Assembly (NCBI GenBank): GCA_003166795.1
Contig: PMUS01000058.1
Location: forward strand, 14,498 to 78,497
Direction of reading: 5' to 3'
DNA: 64,000 bases
Source: Acidobacteriota bacterium
Lineage (GTDB): Bacteria > Acidobacteriota > Terriglobia > Acidiferrales > UBA7541
Shown: positions 44,481-53,872 of the stretch, piece after piece
Numbering within the stretch: the first letter of the stretch is position 1
Layout: every line of letters starts with the position of its first letter
Program-made: the position numbers and the translations under genes
Notes under the pieces: model-generated
Told to the model about the DNA's origin: nothing
Databases searched by the model: none
Seen by the model: only the letters and a program-made list of their open reading frames with translations

Positions 44481-45263
44481 TCAGTCGCCGGTCAGTTCCG
44501 GAAGCCGCAGTCCATCAATCTCTGCGATCGGCTCGAGGAGATAGTCTGTCCCGCCGTCGCGCGATTCCAGGCCAGTCACTGCATAACCCTTCGCGAACCA
44601 TTTCTGAAACCGCTCGCGGGCCTCGACCTGTACCCGGGCAGCGGCCGCGCGATCGTTCTCCCTGATTTCGACGAGATTTGTCGGAATCGGCACGCGCTCC
44701 GGCGAGCCTTTCGTCGGCCGCACGTCATCCGCAAGAATGGACTTCACTCGCTCCGATCCCAGCCACCATTCCGCAACCAGCCGGTCGGTTGGCAGGCCAC
44801 CGTGCAGCGGGCTTTCGGTGACGCCGTAACAATCCGGAATATAACGCCGGGCCACAGCACCGAGGCGAACGAAATTGAAGTGCGCGTTCTTCAGGTCGAG
44901 TGGATCGAATGTCCATTCGATGAGTTCGACGCCGCGCTTGAGGGCGTCCTTGCGCTGAAACAGTTTCAGCCGACGGCCAACACCGCGATCGCGGAATTCG
45001 GGCAACACCGCGGTCATGTGCGAATGCAGAAACGGTTTGCCGGCCCGCATGGCCGCAAGCGCTAGAGTGAATCCCGCTATTTTGCGCTCGTGGAACGCTC
45101 CCACAACCTGCCCGCCTGTATGGTGCGCGACCACGAAAACCGCCGAGGGCACGGCGATCTCTTCGCCCCAGACGGCATGTTCGAGGCGAACGCACTCTTC
45201 ATATTCCGCGAGCGTCGAGCAGTGGCGGACGTCAATTTCGCGCGTGGCGGTCGCTTCCATCAT
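44481..45263 (-). CDS. GNAT superfamily acyltransferase, candidate N-succinyltransferase
   Basis: The 260-residue protein shows a GNAT core: IAGFTLALAAM, SHMTAVLPEFRDRGVGRRLK (the acyl-CoA pyrophosphate-binding Q/RxxGxG/A loop is RDRGVG), and WTFDPLDLKNAHFNFVRLGA. A C-terminal extension follows. Proteins of this type are repeatedly encoded beside N-succinylamino acid racemases, where a GNAT enzyme succinylates D-amino acids. It is 3 bases downstream of mazG and 9 bases upstream of the MenC-like gene. The substrate assignment is from context, not from active-site residues. Confidence 0.85.
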   Translation of the reverse strand: MMEATATREIDVRHCSTLAEYEECVRLEHAVWGEEIAVPSAVFVVAHHTGGQVVGAFHERKIAGFTLALAAMRAGKPFLHSHMTAVLPEFRDRGVGRRLKLFQRKDALKRGVELIEWTFDPLDLKNAHFNFVRLGAVARRYIPDCYGVTESPLHGGLPTDRLVAEWWLGSERVKSILADDVRPTKGSPERVPIPTNLVEIRENDRAAAARVQVEARERFQKWFAKGYAVTGLESRDGGTDYLLEPIAEIDGLRLPELTGD

Positions 45264-45266
45264 TCG

Positions 45267-46193
45267 CTACTTGCCGGCTTTCGCGTCGTTCCACAGCTCT
45301 TCCATGCGTTCGCGCGGCAGATCGGCGAGGCGCCGGCCTTCCCGTGCCGCTGCGGACTCCATCCACTGGAATCGTTGCTTGAATTTGCGATTTGCGCCCC
45401 TCAGGGCAATCTCCGGGTCCACTCCCAGGAATCGCGCGATGTTCACTCCGACAAATAGCAGATCGCCGACTTCCTCTTCGAGGTGCAGCGTTGGCGTCTT
45501 CGTTCTAGCGGCATTAGCCAACCTCAGAGTTGCTTCGATTTCGCGCTTCTCCTCGTCGAGTTTGTCGAAGATCCCGCCAAGGTCCTTCCAATCGAAGCCC
45601 ACGTGCGACGCCCGGCGCGTCAACTGATACGCCTCCAATACCGCCGGAAGCGAACGCGACACGCCGCCGACGATGGAGTCTGCGGCAGCGCCATTCGTGG
45701 AATCCTTGCCCTCGGCGGCGCGCTCCTCCGCCTTGATCTGCTCCCAGCTCTTCAGCACCGCCGCGGAGGTCCCAGCTTTCGCGGCGCCAAAGACATGCGG
45801 GTGTCGGCGGACCATCTTCGTGTGGACGGATTCAATCACGTCCGACATCGTGAAATTGCCAGATTCTTCCGCGAGAATCGAGTGAAACACCACCTGCAGC
45901 AGCAAATCGCCCAGCTCGCCGGAAAACTTGCGCGGGTCGCCGGACTCCATCGCGTCTAGCACCTCGTAGGTCTCTTCGATCAGGAATTTGCGAAGCGATT
46001 CGTGGCTCTGTTCGCGATCCCACGGGCAGCCGTTCGGCCCTCGAAGCCGCGCCTGCAACGCCACGAGCTTTTCAAACCATTTCCCGGCGGCGCGATCGCG
46101 CGCAGAAATCGCAATTCGCGCCCGGTTCGGCGCACCACCGCGACGCAGCGACTTCCGCTGTTTCCGCTTCGATGATTTCTTCCGTTGGCCCAT
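45267..46193 (-). CDS. mazG: Nucleoside triphosphate pyrophosphohydrolase MazG
   Basis: The 308-residue protein has tandem MazG domains. The first contains CPWDREQSHESLRKFLIEET, YEVLDAMESGD and GDLLLQVVFHS with the EExxE/ExxD metal-binding helices. The second contains LDEEKREIEATLRLA and LEEEVGDLLFVGVNIARFL. MazG hydrolyses (d)NTPs to monophosphates and cleans the nucleotide pool. A Lys/Arg-rich N-terminal extension of about 35 residues (for example KKSSKRKQRKSLRR) precedes the first domain and is not typical of MazG. It is the first gene of the operon. Confidence 0.94.
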   Translation of the reverse strand: MGQRKKSSKRKQRKSLRRGGAPNRARIAISARDRAAGKWFEKLVALQARLRGPNGCPWDREQSHESLRKFLIEETYEVLDAMESGDPRKFSGELGDLLLQVVFHSILAEESGNFTMSDVIESVHTKMVRRHPHVFGAAKAGTSAAVLKSWEQIKAEERAAEGKDSTNGAAADSIVGGVSRSLPAVLEAYQLTRRASHVGFDWKDLGGIFDKLDEEKREIEATLRLANAARTKTPTLHLEEEVGDLLFVGVNIARFLGVDPEIALRGANRKFKQRFQWMESAAAREGRRLADLPRERMEELWNDAKAGK

Positions 46194-46414
46194 TACAAAG
46201 GTTGCGCGCTCTCTGACCTATGACAACGCCTTTCGACACGCCAATTTACAGTGACGGTTCGCGCCTAACAAGGAAAGAGTGCAGCAGTGAAAAAGACGCT
46301 CGCCGAGGGAGCCAGATTCATTGACGCAGGCCGCCGCGCCGTCAGATACTTGCGCCCCCGGGGGCGGACCAGGTAGCAGCCGCTTAATCGCACGTTCGGT
46401 CAAGGAGCGCTGCC

Positions 46415-48046
46415 ATGACTCATCGCGTGGCATTCATATCTTGTCTGGTGCTGATCGGAACGGCGCTCGCACCCGCGCCTGCCGCAGCGCAGAAATCCTG
46501 CGAGAGCTTAACTACTCTCACGCTCGCGAACACGACGATCACGTCGGCGACCTCCGTCGGGGCCGGTGCATTCAAGCCGCCTGCCGGCCCAGGGCAGCCA
46601 GCGCCCACCGAACCTCTGCCGGCGTTCTGCCGGGTGGCCGCTACCGCGAAACCGACCAGCGATTCCGAGATCAAGTTTGAGCTGTGGCTGCCGATCTCCG
46701 GCTGGAACGGCAAGTACGAACAGGTTGGCAACGGCGGGTTCGCCGGGACGATTCCGCTGTCCGCGATGGCGAGCCCTCTTCTGCGCGGCTACGCAACCGC
46801 CGGCACCGATGATGGCCACGCTGCCGCGACAGATGGTTTGTGGGCGCTCGGGCACCCTGAGAAGCTAATTGATTTCGGCTACCGCGCCGTCCACGAGACC
46901 TCCGTGCAAGCCAAAGCCATCACGCAGGCGTTCTACGGCAAGGATCTCGCGCGCTCATACTTCGTAGGGTGCTCCGACGGCGGCCGCGAAGCGCTGATGG
47001 AAGCGCAGCGTTTCCCCGATGATTTTGTCGGCATCGTCGCCGGGGCTCCAGCGAACAACTGGACTCACCTGCTGATCGGTGCCATCTGGACCGAGCAGGC
47101 GCTGCTCAATGAACCCGCAAGCTACCTTCCGCCAAGCAAATTGCCGGTGCTTCAAAACGCCGTGGTCGCTGCATGCGACGCCCTCGACGGCGTGAAGGAC
47201 GGCGTGATCGGAGATCCAAGGCGCTGCCACTTCGATCCGGCGGTCGTTCAGTGCAAAGGCGCGGACGCGCCCGATTGCCTTACGGAGCCCCAGGTCGCAG
47301 CAGTCCGCAAGATTTACGGCGGACCCAGGAACCCCCGAACGGGCGCGCAAATTTTTCCGGGTTATTCGCCCGGGACTGAAGCGGTGCCCGCGAATTGGCG
47401 TGTTTGGATCTCAGGCAACGGGCCGGGACAGCCGACGCTGCAGGCATTCTTCGGAAACACGTTTTACGCCTACATGGTTTTCGAGAATCCCAAGTGGGAT
47501 TTTCACAGCTTTAACTTCGATAGCGACGTGCAAACAGCCGACGACAAGACCGCGGGAATTCTCAACTCGACCGATCCGGACCTTGCAAAGTTCAAAGCGC
47601 GCGGCGGGAAATTGATTCAATATCATGGCTGGGGCGATGCCGCGATTCCGCCACAGAACAGCATCAATTATTTCGAGAGCGTGCAGTCCGTGATGGGCAA
47701 GACGGCTCGCGAGCGCGACTTGGGAGCCACGCAGGATTTCTACCGTCTTTTCATGGTGCCGGGAATGTCCCACTGCGCCGGTGGCGTCGGCGCGACCGCG
47801 TTCGGTAATGTGCCGTCGGCCCAACGCGACCCCGGCCACGACGTGGTCAGCGCGCTCGATCAATGGGTCGAGAAGGGCGTCGCCCCCAATCAAATCATCG
47901 CCACGGGATTCGTGGGCGGCGATCCGGCAAAGGGCGTCGAAATGACCCGCCCTCTCTGCCCCTTCCCCGAAGAGGCCGTCTACAAGGGATCAGGCGATAC
48001 AAATAGCGCCGCCAGCTTCACCTGCCAAAACCGGCACAAGCGGTAG
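46415..48046 (+). CDS. Tannase/feruloyl esterase family hydrolase, exported
   Basis: The 543-residue alpha/beta hydrolase has a signal peptide (cleavage near APAAAQ). The nucleophile motif is GCSDGGREAL with Cys186 and Ser187; a C-terminal MSHC carries the catalytic His next to Cys, giving the CS-D-HC arrangement of fungal and bacterial tannases, in which a disulfide joins the Ser and His neighbours. The calcium-loop region DGVKDGVIGDPRRCHFDP is also present. It should cleave ester bonds of gallates or feruloylated plant polysaccharides in the periplasm or outside. It is transcribed alone. Confidence 0.93.
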   Translation: MTHRVAFISCLVLIGTALAPAPAAAQKSCESLTTLTLANTTITSATSVGAGAFKPPAGPGQPAPTEPLPAFCRVAATAKPTSDSEIKFELWLPISGWNGKYEQVGNGGFAGTIPLSAMASPLLRGYATAGTDDGHAAATDGLWALGHPEKLIDFGYRAVHETSVQAKAITQAFYGKDLARSYFVGCSDGGREALMEAQRFPDDFVGIVAGAPANNWTHLLIGAIWTEQALLNEPASYLPPSKLPVLQNAVVAACDALDGVKDGVIGDPRRCHFDPAVVQCKGADAPDCLTEPQVAAVRKIYGGPRNPRTGAQIFPGYSPGTEAVPANWRVWISGNGPGQPTLQAFFGNTFYAYMVFENPKWDFHSFNFDSDVQTADDKTAGILNSTDPDLAKFKARGGKLIQYHGWGDAAIPPQNSINYFESVQSVMGKTARERDLGATQDFYRLFMVPGMSHCAGGVGATAFGNVPSAQRDPGHDVVSALDQWVEKGVAPNQIIATGFVGGDPAKGVEMTRPLCPFPEEAVYKGSGDTNSAASFTCQNRHKR

Positions 48047-48086
48047 CGCTTTCGCTGCGTCTCGGCAGCCGCCGCGGGAAACGCAC

Positions 48087-48122
48087 CCAGGTTTTGTAGG
48101 GGCGTAGCACTGCTACACCTGG
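48087..48122. repeat. Hairpin after the tannase-family gene
   Basis: CCAGGT (48087-48092) pairs with ACCTGG (48117-48122), with an inner GTAGC-ACT-GCTAC stem (48104-48116). The middle TAGGGGCGTAGCACTGC part looks like a small intergenic palindrome. There is no T-run, so it is a weak terminator candidate. Confidence 0.4.
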
Positions 48123-48223
48123 CAAACATGCTTGGCATTCCGGCCGCCTTGTCGCAATGGCACGCGGATGTTAAGCTTTTGTCTCACTGCCGAAAGCAGC
48201 AATCAGAATTGAGGACCTCGAGC

Positions 48224-48733
48224 GTGGCTGATCCCAAGCAAGAAGAAAGCTTCAAAGTCGTAGATCGGCGGCATTTCACCGAAACGGGCGATTTGCGCGA
48301 AGGCGCCGTCGAGCAGGAGCGCCGCGAAGAAGAGGCAGCTGCAATAGCCGCGAGCGTGCAGGCCGCGGCGAAAGCCAAGGCCGTGCCGGCTGCGGCAGTG
48401 CCAGACGTCGCTGCGCCGGCAGTCTTGGACGTTCCCGCCGAGACAATCGCGTCGTCGCGCAGCTTTCAGATGCTGGTGGATTTTCTAACCCGCAACGCCG
48501 CCGCGATGATGGGCGGCATGGCCGATCCGCAGACCGGCCAGGCATATGTTGATCTCGAAGGAGCACGCGAGGTAATTGACATGCTCGACGCGCTGCGCGA
48601 GAAAACGCGAGGCAACCTCGCCAAGGCTGACGACGACTTGCTCATGGAAGTTGTCGGCAGCCTGAAGCTCACATTCATGGAGATTTCGAAAGCCGCCGCC
48701 GAAGCAATGGCCAAGAAGAACGCTAAGAAGTGA
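48224..48733 (+). CDS. DUF1844 protein
   Basis: From GTG 48224 (GAGG 11 bases upstream) the product has 169 residues. The N-terminal half is Ala/Glu-rich and probably disordered; the C-terminal half is the DUF1844 domain (FQMLVDFLTRNAAAMMGGMA, VDLEGAREVIDMLDALREKT, NLAKADDDLLMEVVGSLKLT). The function of this small helical domain is unknown. An open frame runs upstream to 48128 but lacks conservation. The stop codon TGA is the first part of a repeat element (48731-48785). Confidence 0.82.
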   Translation: MADPKQEESFKVVDRRHFTETGDLREGAVEQERREEEAAAIAASVQAAAKAKAVPAAAVPDVAAPAVLDVPAETIASSRSFQMLVDFLTRNAAAMMGGMADPQTGQAYVDLEGAREVIDMLDALREKTRGNLAKADDDLLMEVVGSLKLTFMEISKAAAEAMAKKNAKK

Positions 48734-48785
48734 CGATCCGACAAGGATCGTCATCCTGAGGAGTCCGCCGCGGCGGACGACGAAT
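48731..48785. repeat. GACGATCC...GGATCGTCATCCTGAG repeat, copy 1
   Basis: GACGATCC (48732-48739) and GGATCGTC (48745-48752) form a perfect 8-bp hairpin that starts within the stop codon of the DUF1844 gene. ATCCTGAG and a perfect palindrome GTCCGCCGCGGCGGAC follow. A nearly identical element begins at the stop codon of ftsK (63775). It may terminate transcription. Confidence 0.7.
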
Positions 48786-48857
48786 GCCCCCTGCAGCAGC
48801 TCCCGTCCCCGGACCTGGATAGTTTCCGCCGCGAACGTGTAAAATCTTTCTGGGTTC

Positions 48858-49631
48858 ATGCCTTCACTCCAACTCACCGTGCTGGGATCGGGAACATCCA
48901 TGGGCGTGCCGACGCTCGGCTGCCACTGCGCTGTATGCGAATCGAAAGACCCGCACGACAAGCGGACGCGCCCCTCGGTCCTTCTCGCCTACGGCGGCCG
49001 CAATGTGGTGATTGATACGACCCCCGATTTCCGATTCCAGGCCATGCGCGCCGGGATTGACCGTCTGGACGCCGTTATTTACACGCACGGCCATGCCGAC
49101 CACGTGATGGGCCTCGACGACATTCGCCCCTTCAATATGAAACAGCGCGGCGCAATACCGATTTACGCCGCCGCGGATACGCTCGCGATCCTACGGCGCC
49201 AGTTCGCCTATATTTTCGCCGACGCGCAGCCCGGTTCGACTCTTCCGCTCATTGATCTGCACACGATTGAGGGACCATTCGATCTCTTGGGCGCGCATTT
49301 CGTGCCGATTCCGGCCATCCACGGCACGCAGGCCGTCCTCGGATTCCGTGTAGGGAAAATGGCCTATCTCACAGACTTCAGCCAGGTGCCGGAAAGCTCG
49401 ATGGCTCTGCTCGGCGGTCTCGACGATTTCATCCTCGACGCGCTGCGCTACGTGCCGCATCCCACGCATTCGAATGTCGAACAGTCGCTGGCCCTTGTCG
49501 AAAAGCTTAAGCCGAAACGCGCCTGGTTCACGCACATCTGCCACGATCTTGGCCACGCGGAAGCGAATGCGCGTCTGCCCGAGCACGTTCGCCTGGCGTA
49601 CGACGGGCTGCAATTTGAGGTCGCGATCTGA
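48858..49631 (+). CDS. MBL-fold hydrolase, PhnP-like phosphodiesterase
   Basis: The 257-residue metallo-beta-lactamase fold protein has the HxHxDH motif THGHADH (His77, His79, Asp81, His82), FRFQAMRAGI, an AIHGTQAVLGF loop and a late TDFSQVP. The N-terminal cluster GCHCAVC (Cys22, 24, 27) is the extra zinc site of PhnP and related lipoate-like phosphodiesterases. PhnP hydrolyses phosphoribosyl cyclic phosphate, but no C-P lyase genes are here, so the true substrate is unclear. The stop overlaps the ribF ATG (TGATG). An extended -10 (TGTAAAAT) sits 12 bases before the start. Confidence 0.9.
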   Translation: MPSLQLTVLGSGTSMGVPTLGCHCAVCESKDPHDKRTRPSVLLAYGGRNVVIDTTPDFRFQAMRAGIDRLDAVIYTHGHADHVMGLDDIRPFNMKQRGAIPIYAAADTLAILRRQFAYIFADAQPGSTLPLIDLHTIEGPFDLLGAHFVPIPAIHGTQAVLGFRVGKMAYLTDFSQVPESSMALLGGLDDFILDALRYVPHPTHSNVEQSLALVEKLKPKRAWFTHICHDLGHAEANARLPEHVRLAYDGLQFEVAI

Positions 49632-50581
49632 TGGCGCTAACCGTCGTACATTCGCCCGAAGAGTGGATCGCGCGGTTCGGCAACCCGCGCAGGCGCTCGG
49701 TCGTTACGATTGGCAATTTCGACGGCGTCCACCTTGGCCATCAACAAATTTTGCATACGGTCCTCGATCGAGCCCGCCGGACCGACGCGCTGGCCGCGGT
49801 GCTTACGTTTTATCCCCACCCCGCCAGGGTCCTGCGGCCGGCGGAAGCGCCTGCCCTTCTCGAAACCCTCGATCAGCGCCTCGCCGCGATTGGCGCCACC
49901 GGAATTGACGCCGCGCTGGTCACGCGCTTCGATGGGGACCTCGCGAATGTCGCTCCCGAGGATTTTGTCCGCCGTTATCTGCTGGACACGATGGGCGCGC
50001 AGACAATCCTGGTGGGCGGCAACTTCCGGTTCGGGCATCGCGGCGCCGGAGATATAAAATTGCTGGGCGAACTCGGCCAGCGCTCGGGCTTCGCGGTCGA
50101 AATTGTGCCGCCGGTCGTCGAGAACGGCGTGGTGGTATCGAGCACGGCGATCCGTACTGCGATTCGTGACGGCCATGTTGAAGATGCACGCCGGATGCTC
50201 GGACACCCCTATGCCCTTGAAGGCGAAATTCGAACCGGCACCGGCCAGGGACGAAAGCTCGTGGTGCCCACGTTGAATTTGGCGACCGATCAGGAAGTGC
50301 TTCCGAAAAATGGCGTGTATGCGACCGAAGTGGTCGTCGCGGGAAAAACCTACCGCGCAGCGACCAACGTTGGCATGCGGCCCACATTTGACGGCGCACG
50401 CATCACGATTGAGTCTTATCTATTCGACTTCAGCGAAAACCTGACCAGCGGCAAGCTCGAGGTTCGATTCTGGCAGCGGCTGCGCGACGAGCGCAAATTT
50501 TCCGGCCCCGCGGAACTGCGCGAACAAGTTCTAAAGGACATCGACCAAGCAAAGGAATATTTCCAGACGGCTGACGGTTAG
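49631..50581 (+). CDS. ribF: Bifunctional riboflavin kinase / FAD synthetase
   Basis: The 316-residue RibF has an N-terminal FMN adenylyltransferase domain (TIGNFDGVHLGHQQILHTVL with the HxGH-like loop, then LVGGNFRFGHRGAGD) and a C-terminal riboflavin kinase domain (GEIRTGTGQGRKLVVPTLNL, NGVYATEVVVAGKTYRAATN, GMRPTFDG). Together they turn riboflavin into FMN and FAD. The kinase domain PTxNL reads PTLNL. It is translationally coupled to the upstream hydrolase gene. Confidence 0.96.
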   Translation: MALTVVHSPEEWIARFGNPRRRSVVTIGNFDGVHLGHQQILHTVLDRARRTDALAAVLTFYPHPARVLRPAEAPALLETLDQRLAAIGATGIDAALVTRFDGDLANVAPEDFVRRYLLDTMGAQTILVGGNFRFGHRGAGDIKLLGELGQRSGFAVEIVPPVVENGVVVSSTAIRTAIRDGHVEDARRMLGHPYALEGEIRTGTGQGRKLVVPTLNLATDQEVLPKNGVYATEVVVAGKTYRAATNVGMRPTFDGARITIESYLFDFSENLTSGKLEVRFWQRLRDERKFSGPAELREQVLKDIDQAKEYFQTADG

Positions 50582-50667
50582 GGAAGCTAAGCCGGCAACG
50601 ACTGCTGAATCTTTATGCGGGGAAACTCAGGGCAGGCCCAACCAACCGCGCCACTAATCACCGATCA

Positions 50668-51168
50668 CTAATCACTACTCACTGCCTTCGCCTTACAATC
50701 ACCGCACACGCCGCCGATTTCCGTCCGCGCTATGCTGATCTCGATGTCGCAGTCTTTCGATATCTGTTTCTTGAGGTCCTCGTAAAGCTCGCTTTCGATT
50801 TCGCGGACTCTGCCGCAGCGAATGCAAGCAACGTGGATGTGGTCGCGCGGGCCGTGGCTCTCGTAGTAGTGGCGATGCCCCCGCAGATGCAGCAGGTCGA
50901 GCTCGTCAATCAGGCCAAAGCCTTTCAGCAGATCGAGGGTGCGATAGACCGTCACGCGCGTGATGTCCGCGTCAATTTTCTGAGCGCGATCCAGGATTTC
51001 TCCGGCGTCCATGTGGCGGGCGGCGGATTCCATCACCTGGAGCACCACCCGGCGCTGGCGCGTCAGGCGAATCCCTCGCGAACTAAGCTCGTGCTGCAGG
51101 CGGCCGGCGGGCTCGTGATCGTTGATGCGTTCGCCGGTCGAAACGCGATGTGAAGGAGTGGCTGACAT
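50668..51168 (-). CDS. Fur-family metalloregulator
   Basis: The 166-residue protein has the Fur winged-helix (RLTRQRRVVLQVMESAARHM, DADITRVTVYRTLDLLKGFG) and a C-terminal dimerisation domain with RDHIHVACIRCGRV and a distal CGDC. The two CxxC pairs are the structural zinc site. The class (Fur, PerR or Zur) cannot be decided, though the loss of the usual HHxH to RDHIH is notable. A perfect TATAAT (51187-51182) lies 13 bases before the ATG, so the mRNA may have almost no leader. Confidence 0.92.
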   Translation of the reverse strand: MSATPSHRVSTGERINDHEPAGRLQHELSSRGIRLTRQRRVVLQVMESAARHMDAGEILDRAQKIDADITRVTVYRTLDLLKGFGLIDELDLLHLRGHRHYYESHGPRDHIHVACIRCGRVREIESELYEDLKKQISKDCDIEISIARTEIGGVCGDCKAKAVSSD

Positions 51169-51251
51169 TGTCTCAGGCAGTATTATACCAAAAACGAGTT
51201 TCGAGTCGCGGGAAAGGAATGGAGGCGCGAGCAGGCACCGGCAATCGCGTC

Positions 51252-52574
51252 CTAGTGGTGAGTCTGGATAATCCTCATGATGTCGCTGTACATCACGAAG
51301 GCAAAGAGGCCCAGCAGAAACACGAGGCCGACCTGCACGAAGCGCTCTTTGAACGCGATGCTCAAATCGCGGCGCATCGCCCCTTCAATCGCCAGCATAA
51401 GCACATGGCCGCCGTCGAGGATGGGTATGGGCAGCAGATTCAGCAAGCCAAGATTCAGGCTGATCACAGCCGCCAGGAATAGCAAGTCCACCGGGCCGCG
51501 CTTTGCTGCTCTTCCGGATTCGCGAGCGATTCCGATCACGCCTTGCAGATCGCGCACGGAAACTTTTCCGCTGGCCAGGCCGCCGAGAACATTCCCAATT
51601 TGGCGCACTCCGTTTACTGTTGATTCCGCGCTATTCTTTGCGGAAGAGAAGAAGCTCTCGCGCTCGTAATAATCCTGCGTCCCGGGCAGCACTCCAACCT
51701 GCCAAACCATCTTGCCGTCGGGGTCCATGGTCCGCGCCGGCGTGACCGCGAGAGGCATATCCGAGCCGTCGCGCAACACGTCGAAGTGAATCTCCCGGCC
51801 GTCGGAATTGTGAACCGCGTCCACAAACTGCGGCCATGTGACAACAGGCTGGCCATCAATAGACGCTATGATATCGCCCGGCCGAAGCCCCGCTTTGTCC
51901 GCGGGCGTGCCGGGAAGCACTTCGTCCAGGACTGCCTTCATCGCAGGATAACCAAATAGATCGTCGGCAGAGGCCTGTAACGTAACTGGGAGGCCTAAGG
52001 TCTTTTCTGCGCCGCCGCGCTGCACGACCACCGAAAGCGAATCGCCGGGCTTCGCGTCTTCCGCTTGCGCGAAAACAGCTCTCCACGTCGGCGTGCTCAC
52101 TCCGTTCACTCGCACGATGCGGTCACCGCCCTGCACGCCGGTCGCTGGCGCATCATGCGCAACGGCGATGACCTCGGCGGGGTGACGGAAATAGTCAGGC
52201 GTCGGAATCCCGACAAGCCAGAAAACCCCCATGAAAACCACGAACGTCAGCAGGATGTTCATGATCGGTCCCGCAATGGCGATCAGGCAGCGTTGCCACC
52301 GGGGACGCGAAAGGAATTCGTAAGCGGCACCGGTGCGTTCTTCGACGGGGTTGTCGCCGGCCATGCGCACATAGCCGCCCAGCGGCAGCGCGCTAATGCG
52401 GTAATCCGTATCGCCGCGTTTCACTCCCCACAAGCGCGGGCCGAATCCGATGGAAAACACGTCCACCCGAACGCCGCACCATTTCGCGACGATGAAGTGT
52501 CCCCACTCGTGAAGCAATACCAGGACACCGAGAACGATGCCGCCTGCGACGAGCATTCTGAGTGTGTCGGTCAT
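51252..52574 (-). CDS. rseP: Site-2 intramembrane zinc protease RseP
   Basis: The 440-residue membrane protease has the zinc motif HEWGH (His22, Glu23, His26) in the first transmembrane helix. Two PDZ domains lie between the second and third helices (VIAVAHDAPATGVQGGDRIV; VLDEVLPGTPADKAGLRPGD), and the second motif is LNLLPIPILDGGHVL. RseP-type enzymes cut anti-sigma factors or signal peptide remnants within the membrane. It lies downstream of dxr, the common bacterial order, but with a 122-base gap. Confidence 0.96.
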   Translation of the reverse strand: MTDTLRMLVAGGIVLGVLVLLHEWGHFIVAKWCGVRVDVFSIGFGPRLWGVKRGDTDYRISALPLGGYVRMAGDNPVEERTGAAYEFLSRPRWQRCLIAIAGPIMNILLTFVVFMGVFWLVGIPTPDYFRHPAEVIAVAHDAPATGVQGGDRIVRVNGVSTPTWRAVFAQAEDAKPGDSLSVVVQRGGAEKTLGLPVTLQASADDLFGYPAMKAVLDEVLPGTPADKAGLRPGDIIASIDGQPVVTWPQFVDAVHNSDGREIHFDVLRDGSDMPLAVTPARTMDPDGKMVWQVGVLPGTQDYYERESFFSSAKNSAESTVNGVRQIGNVLGGLASGKVSVRDLQGVIGIARESGRAAKRGPVDLLFLAAVISLNLGLLNLLPIPILDGGHVLMLAIEGAMRRDLSIAFKERFVQVGLVFLLGLFAFVMYSDIMRIIQTHH

Positions 52575-52696
52575 ATATCCTCAGTACATTTTACAGGAAA
52601 GGCGGCGCCTTCCGATATGCGCCCTTTAACGTCGGCGCGCGTAAAGCCAAACAACGCGAATTCCCCGGGGCAACTGGCCCCTAAACTTGATCGGCC

Positions 52697-53872
52697 CTAC
52701 TGCTTGCGGCGGTCCACGGCCAGCCGCGCCAGCCGGCGCGCTTCGGCGTCTGCTGCCAGGACATCATCCACGCTGCGCATCGCGCCGCGCGGCATCTGCT
52801 CCAGCACACGCTCGATAACCGCTGCGATACCGGGGAACGACAGCCGGCGCTCCAGAAACGCCGCGACGGCGATTTCGTCCGCCGCGTTCAAAGCGCACGG
52901 CAACGGCCCACCCTGGCGCGCAGCTTCCTTGGCCAGCTCGAAGCATGGGAACTTCCGCGGCGGCACATCCTCGAAATCCAGCCGACGCAGCGCCGACCAA
53001 TCGAGCGCGCATCCGTTAGATGCAACTCGCTCCGGATAAGTTAGCGCGTATTGGATGGGCATGCGCATATCGGTAGGGCCCAGCTGTGCCAGAATCGAGC
53101 CATCCACGAACTCGACCATCGAATGAATGGTGGATTGCGGATGGATCACCACCTTGATTCTGTCGAGGTCCACTCCAAATAGCCATTTCGCCTCGATCAC
53201 CTCGAAACCCTTGTTCATCAGCGTCGCGGAATCAATCGTGATCCGCTGGCCCATCTTCCAATTCGGATGCGCCAGTGCCTGCTTCGGCGTCACTTTGGCC
53301 ATCTTCGAAATGGGAGTCTTGCGAAACGGCCCGCCGGACGCCGTCAGGATCAGCCGCCTTACCTCGCTGTTGCTCCCCGCTCGCAGGCACTGATGAATGG
53401 CGTTGTGCTCGCTGTCCACGGGCAGAAGCGCGACGCGGCGGCGCGCAACCGCCGCCATCACCACTTCCCCGGCGGCGACTAGAACTTCCTTATTCGCGAG
53501 CGCGATGTCCTTGCCCAGCTCGATGGCCTGGTACGTTGCGCGCAAACCGACCACACCGACGGCAGCCGACACCACTGTTCGCGCTTCGGGGTGTGTGGCA
53601 ACCAGCTCGATGCCTTCGGCGCCCGTATAGATTTCCGGCAGCGCTGCCGTCCTGCTGCGCGCCTTCAGCATCGCCCGCAGCTTCATCGCGTCGCTTTCGG
53701 TCGCGACGGACACGATCTTGGGCTTGTGTCGCACAATTTGCTCGGCGACCACCGGGACGTTCGATCCCGCAGCGAGTGAGACCACCTCAAACGCACCGGG
53801 CAGCGACTCAACGACGCTGAGACACTGCCGGCCGATCGAGCCGGTGGAACCGAGAATGGCAATTCGTTTCAT
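52697..53872 (-). CDS. dxr: 1-Deoxy-D-xylulose 5-phosphate reductoisomerase
   Basis: The 391-residue enzyme converts DXP to MEP with NADPH, the second step of non-mevalonate isoprenoid synthesis. Motifs are the NADPH-binding GSTGSIGRQCLSVVE, LANKEVLVAAGE, the metal-binding VDSEHNAIHQCL, TASGGPFRKTPI and NWKMGQRITIDSATLMNKG. The isoprenoid product links loosely to uppP at 58803. Genes usually upstream (cdsA, uppS) are absent, so the cluster is only partly conserved. Confidence 0.97.
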   Translation of the reverse strand: MKRIAILGSTGSIGRQCLSVVESLPGAFEVVSLAAGSNVPVVAEQIVRHKPKIVSVATESDAMKLRAMLKARSRTAALPEIYTGAEGIELVATHPEARTVVSAAVGVVGLRATYQAIELGKDIALANKEVLVAAGEVVMAAVARRRVALLPVDSEHNAIHQCLRAGSNSEVRRLILTASGGPFRKTPISKMAKVTPKQALAHPNWKMGQRITIDSATLMNKGFEVIEAKWLFGVDLDRIKVVIHPQSTIHSMVEFVDGSILAQLGPTDMRMPIQYALTYPERVASNGCALDWSALRRLDFEDVPPRKFPCFELAKEAARQGGPLPCALNAADEIAVAAFLERRLSFPGIAAVIERVLEQMPRGAMRSVDDVLAADAEARRLARLAVDRRKQ

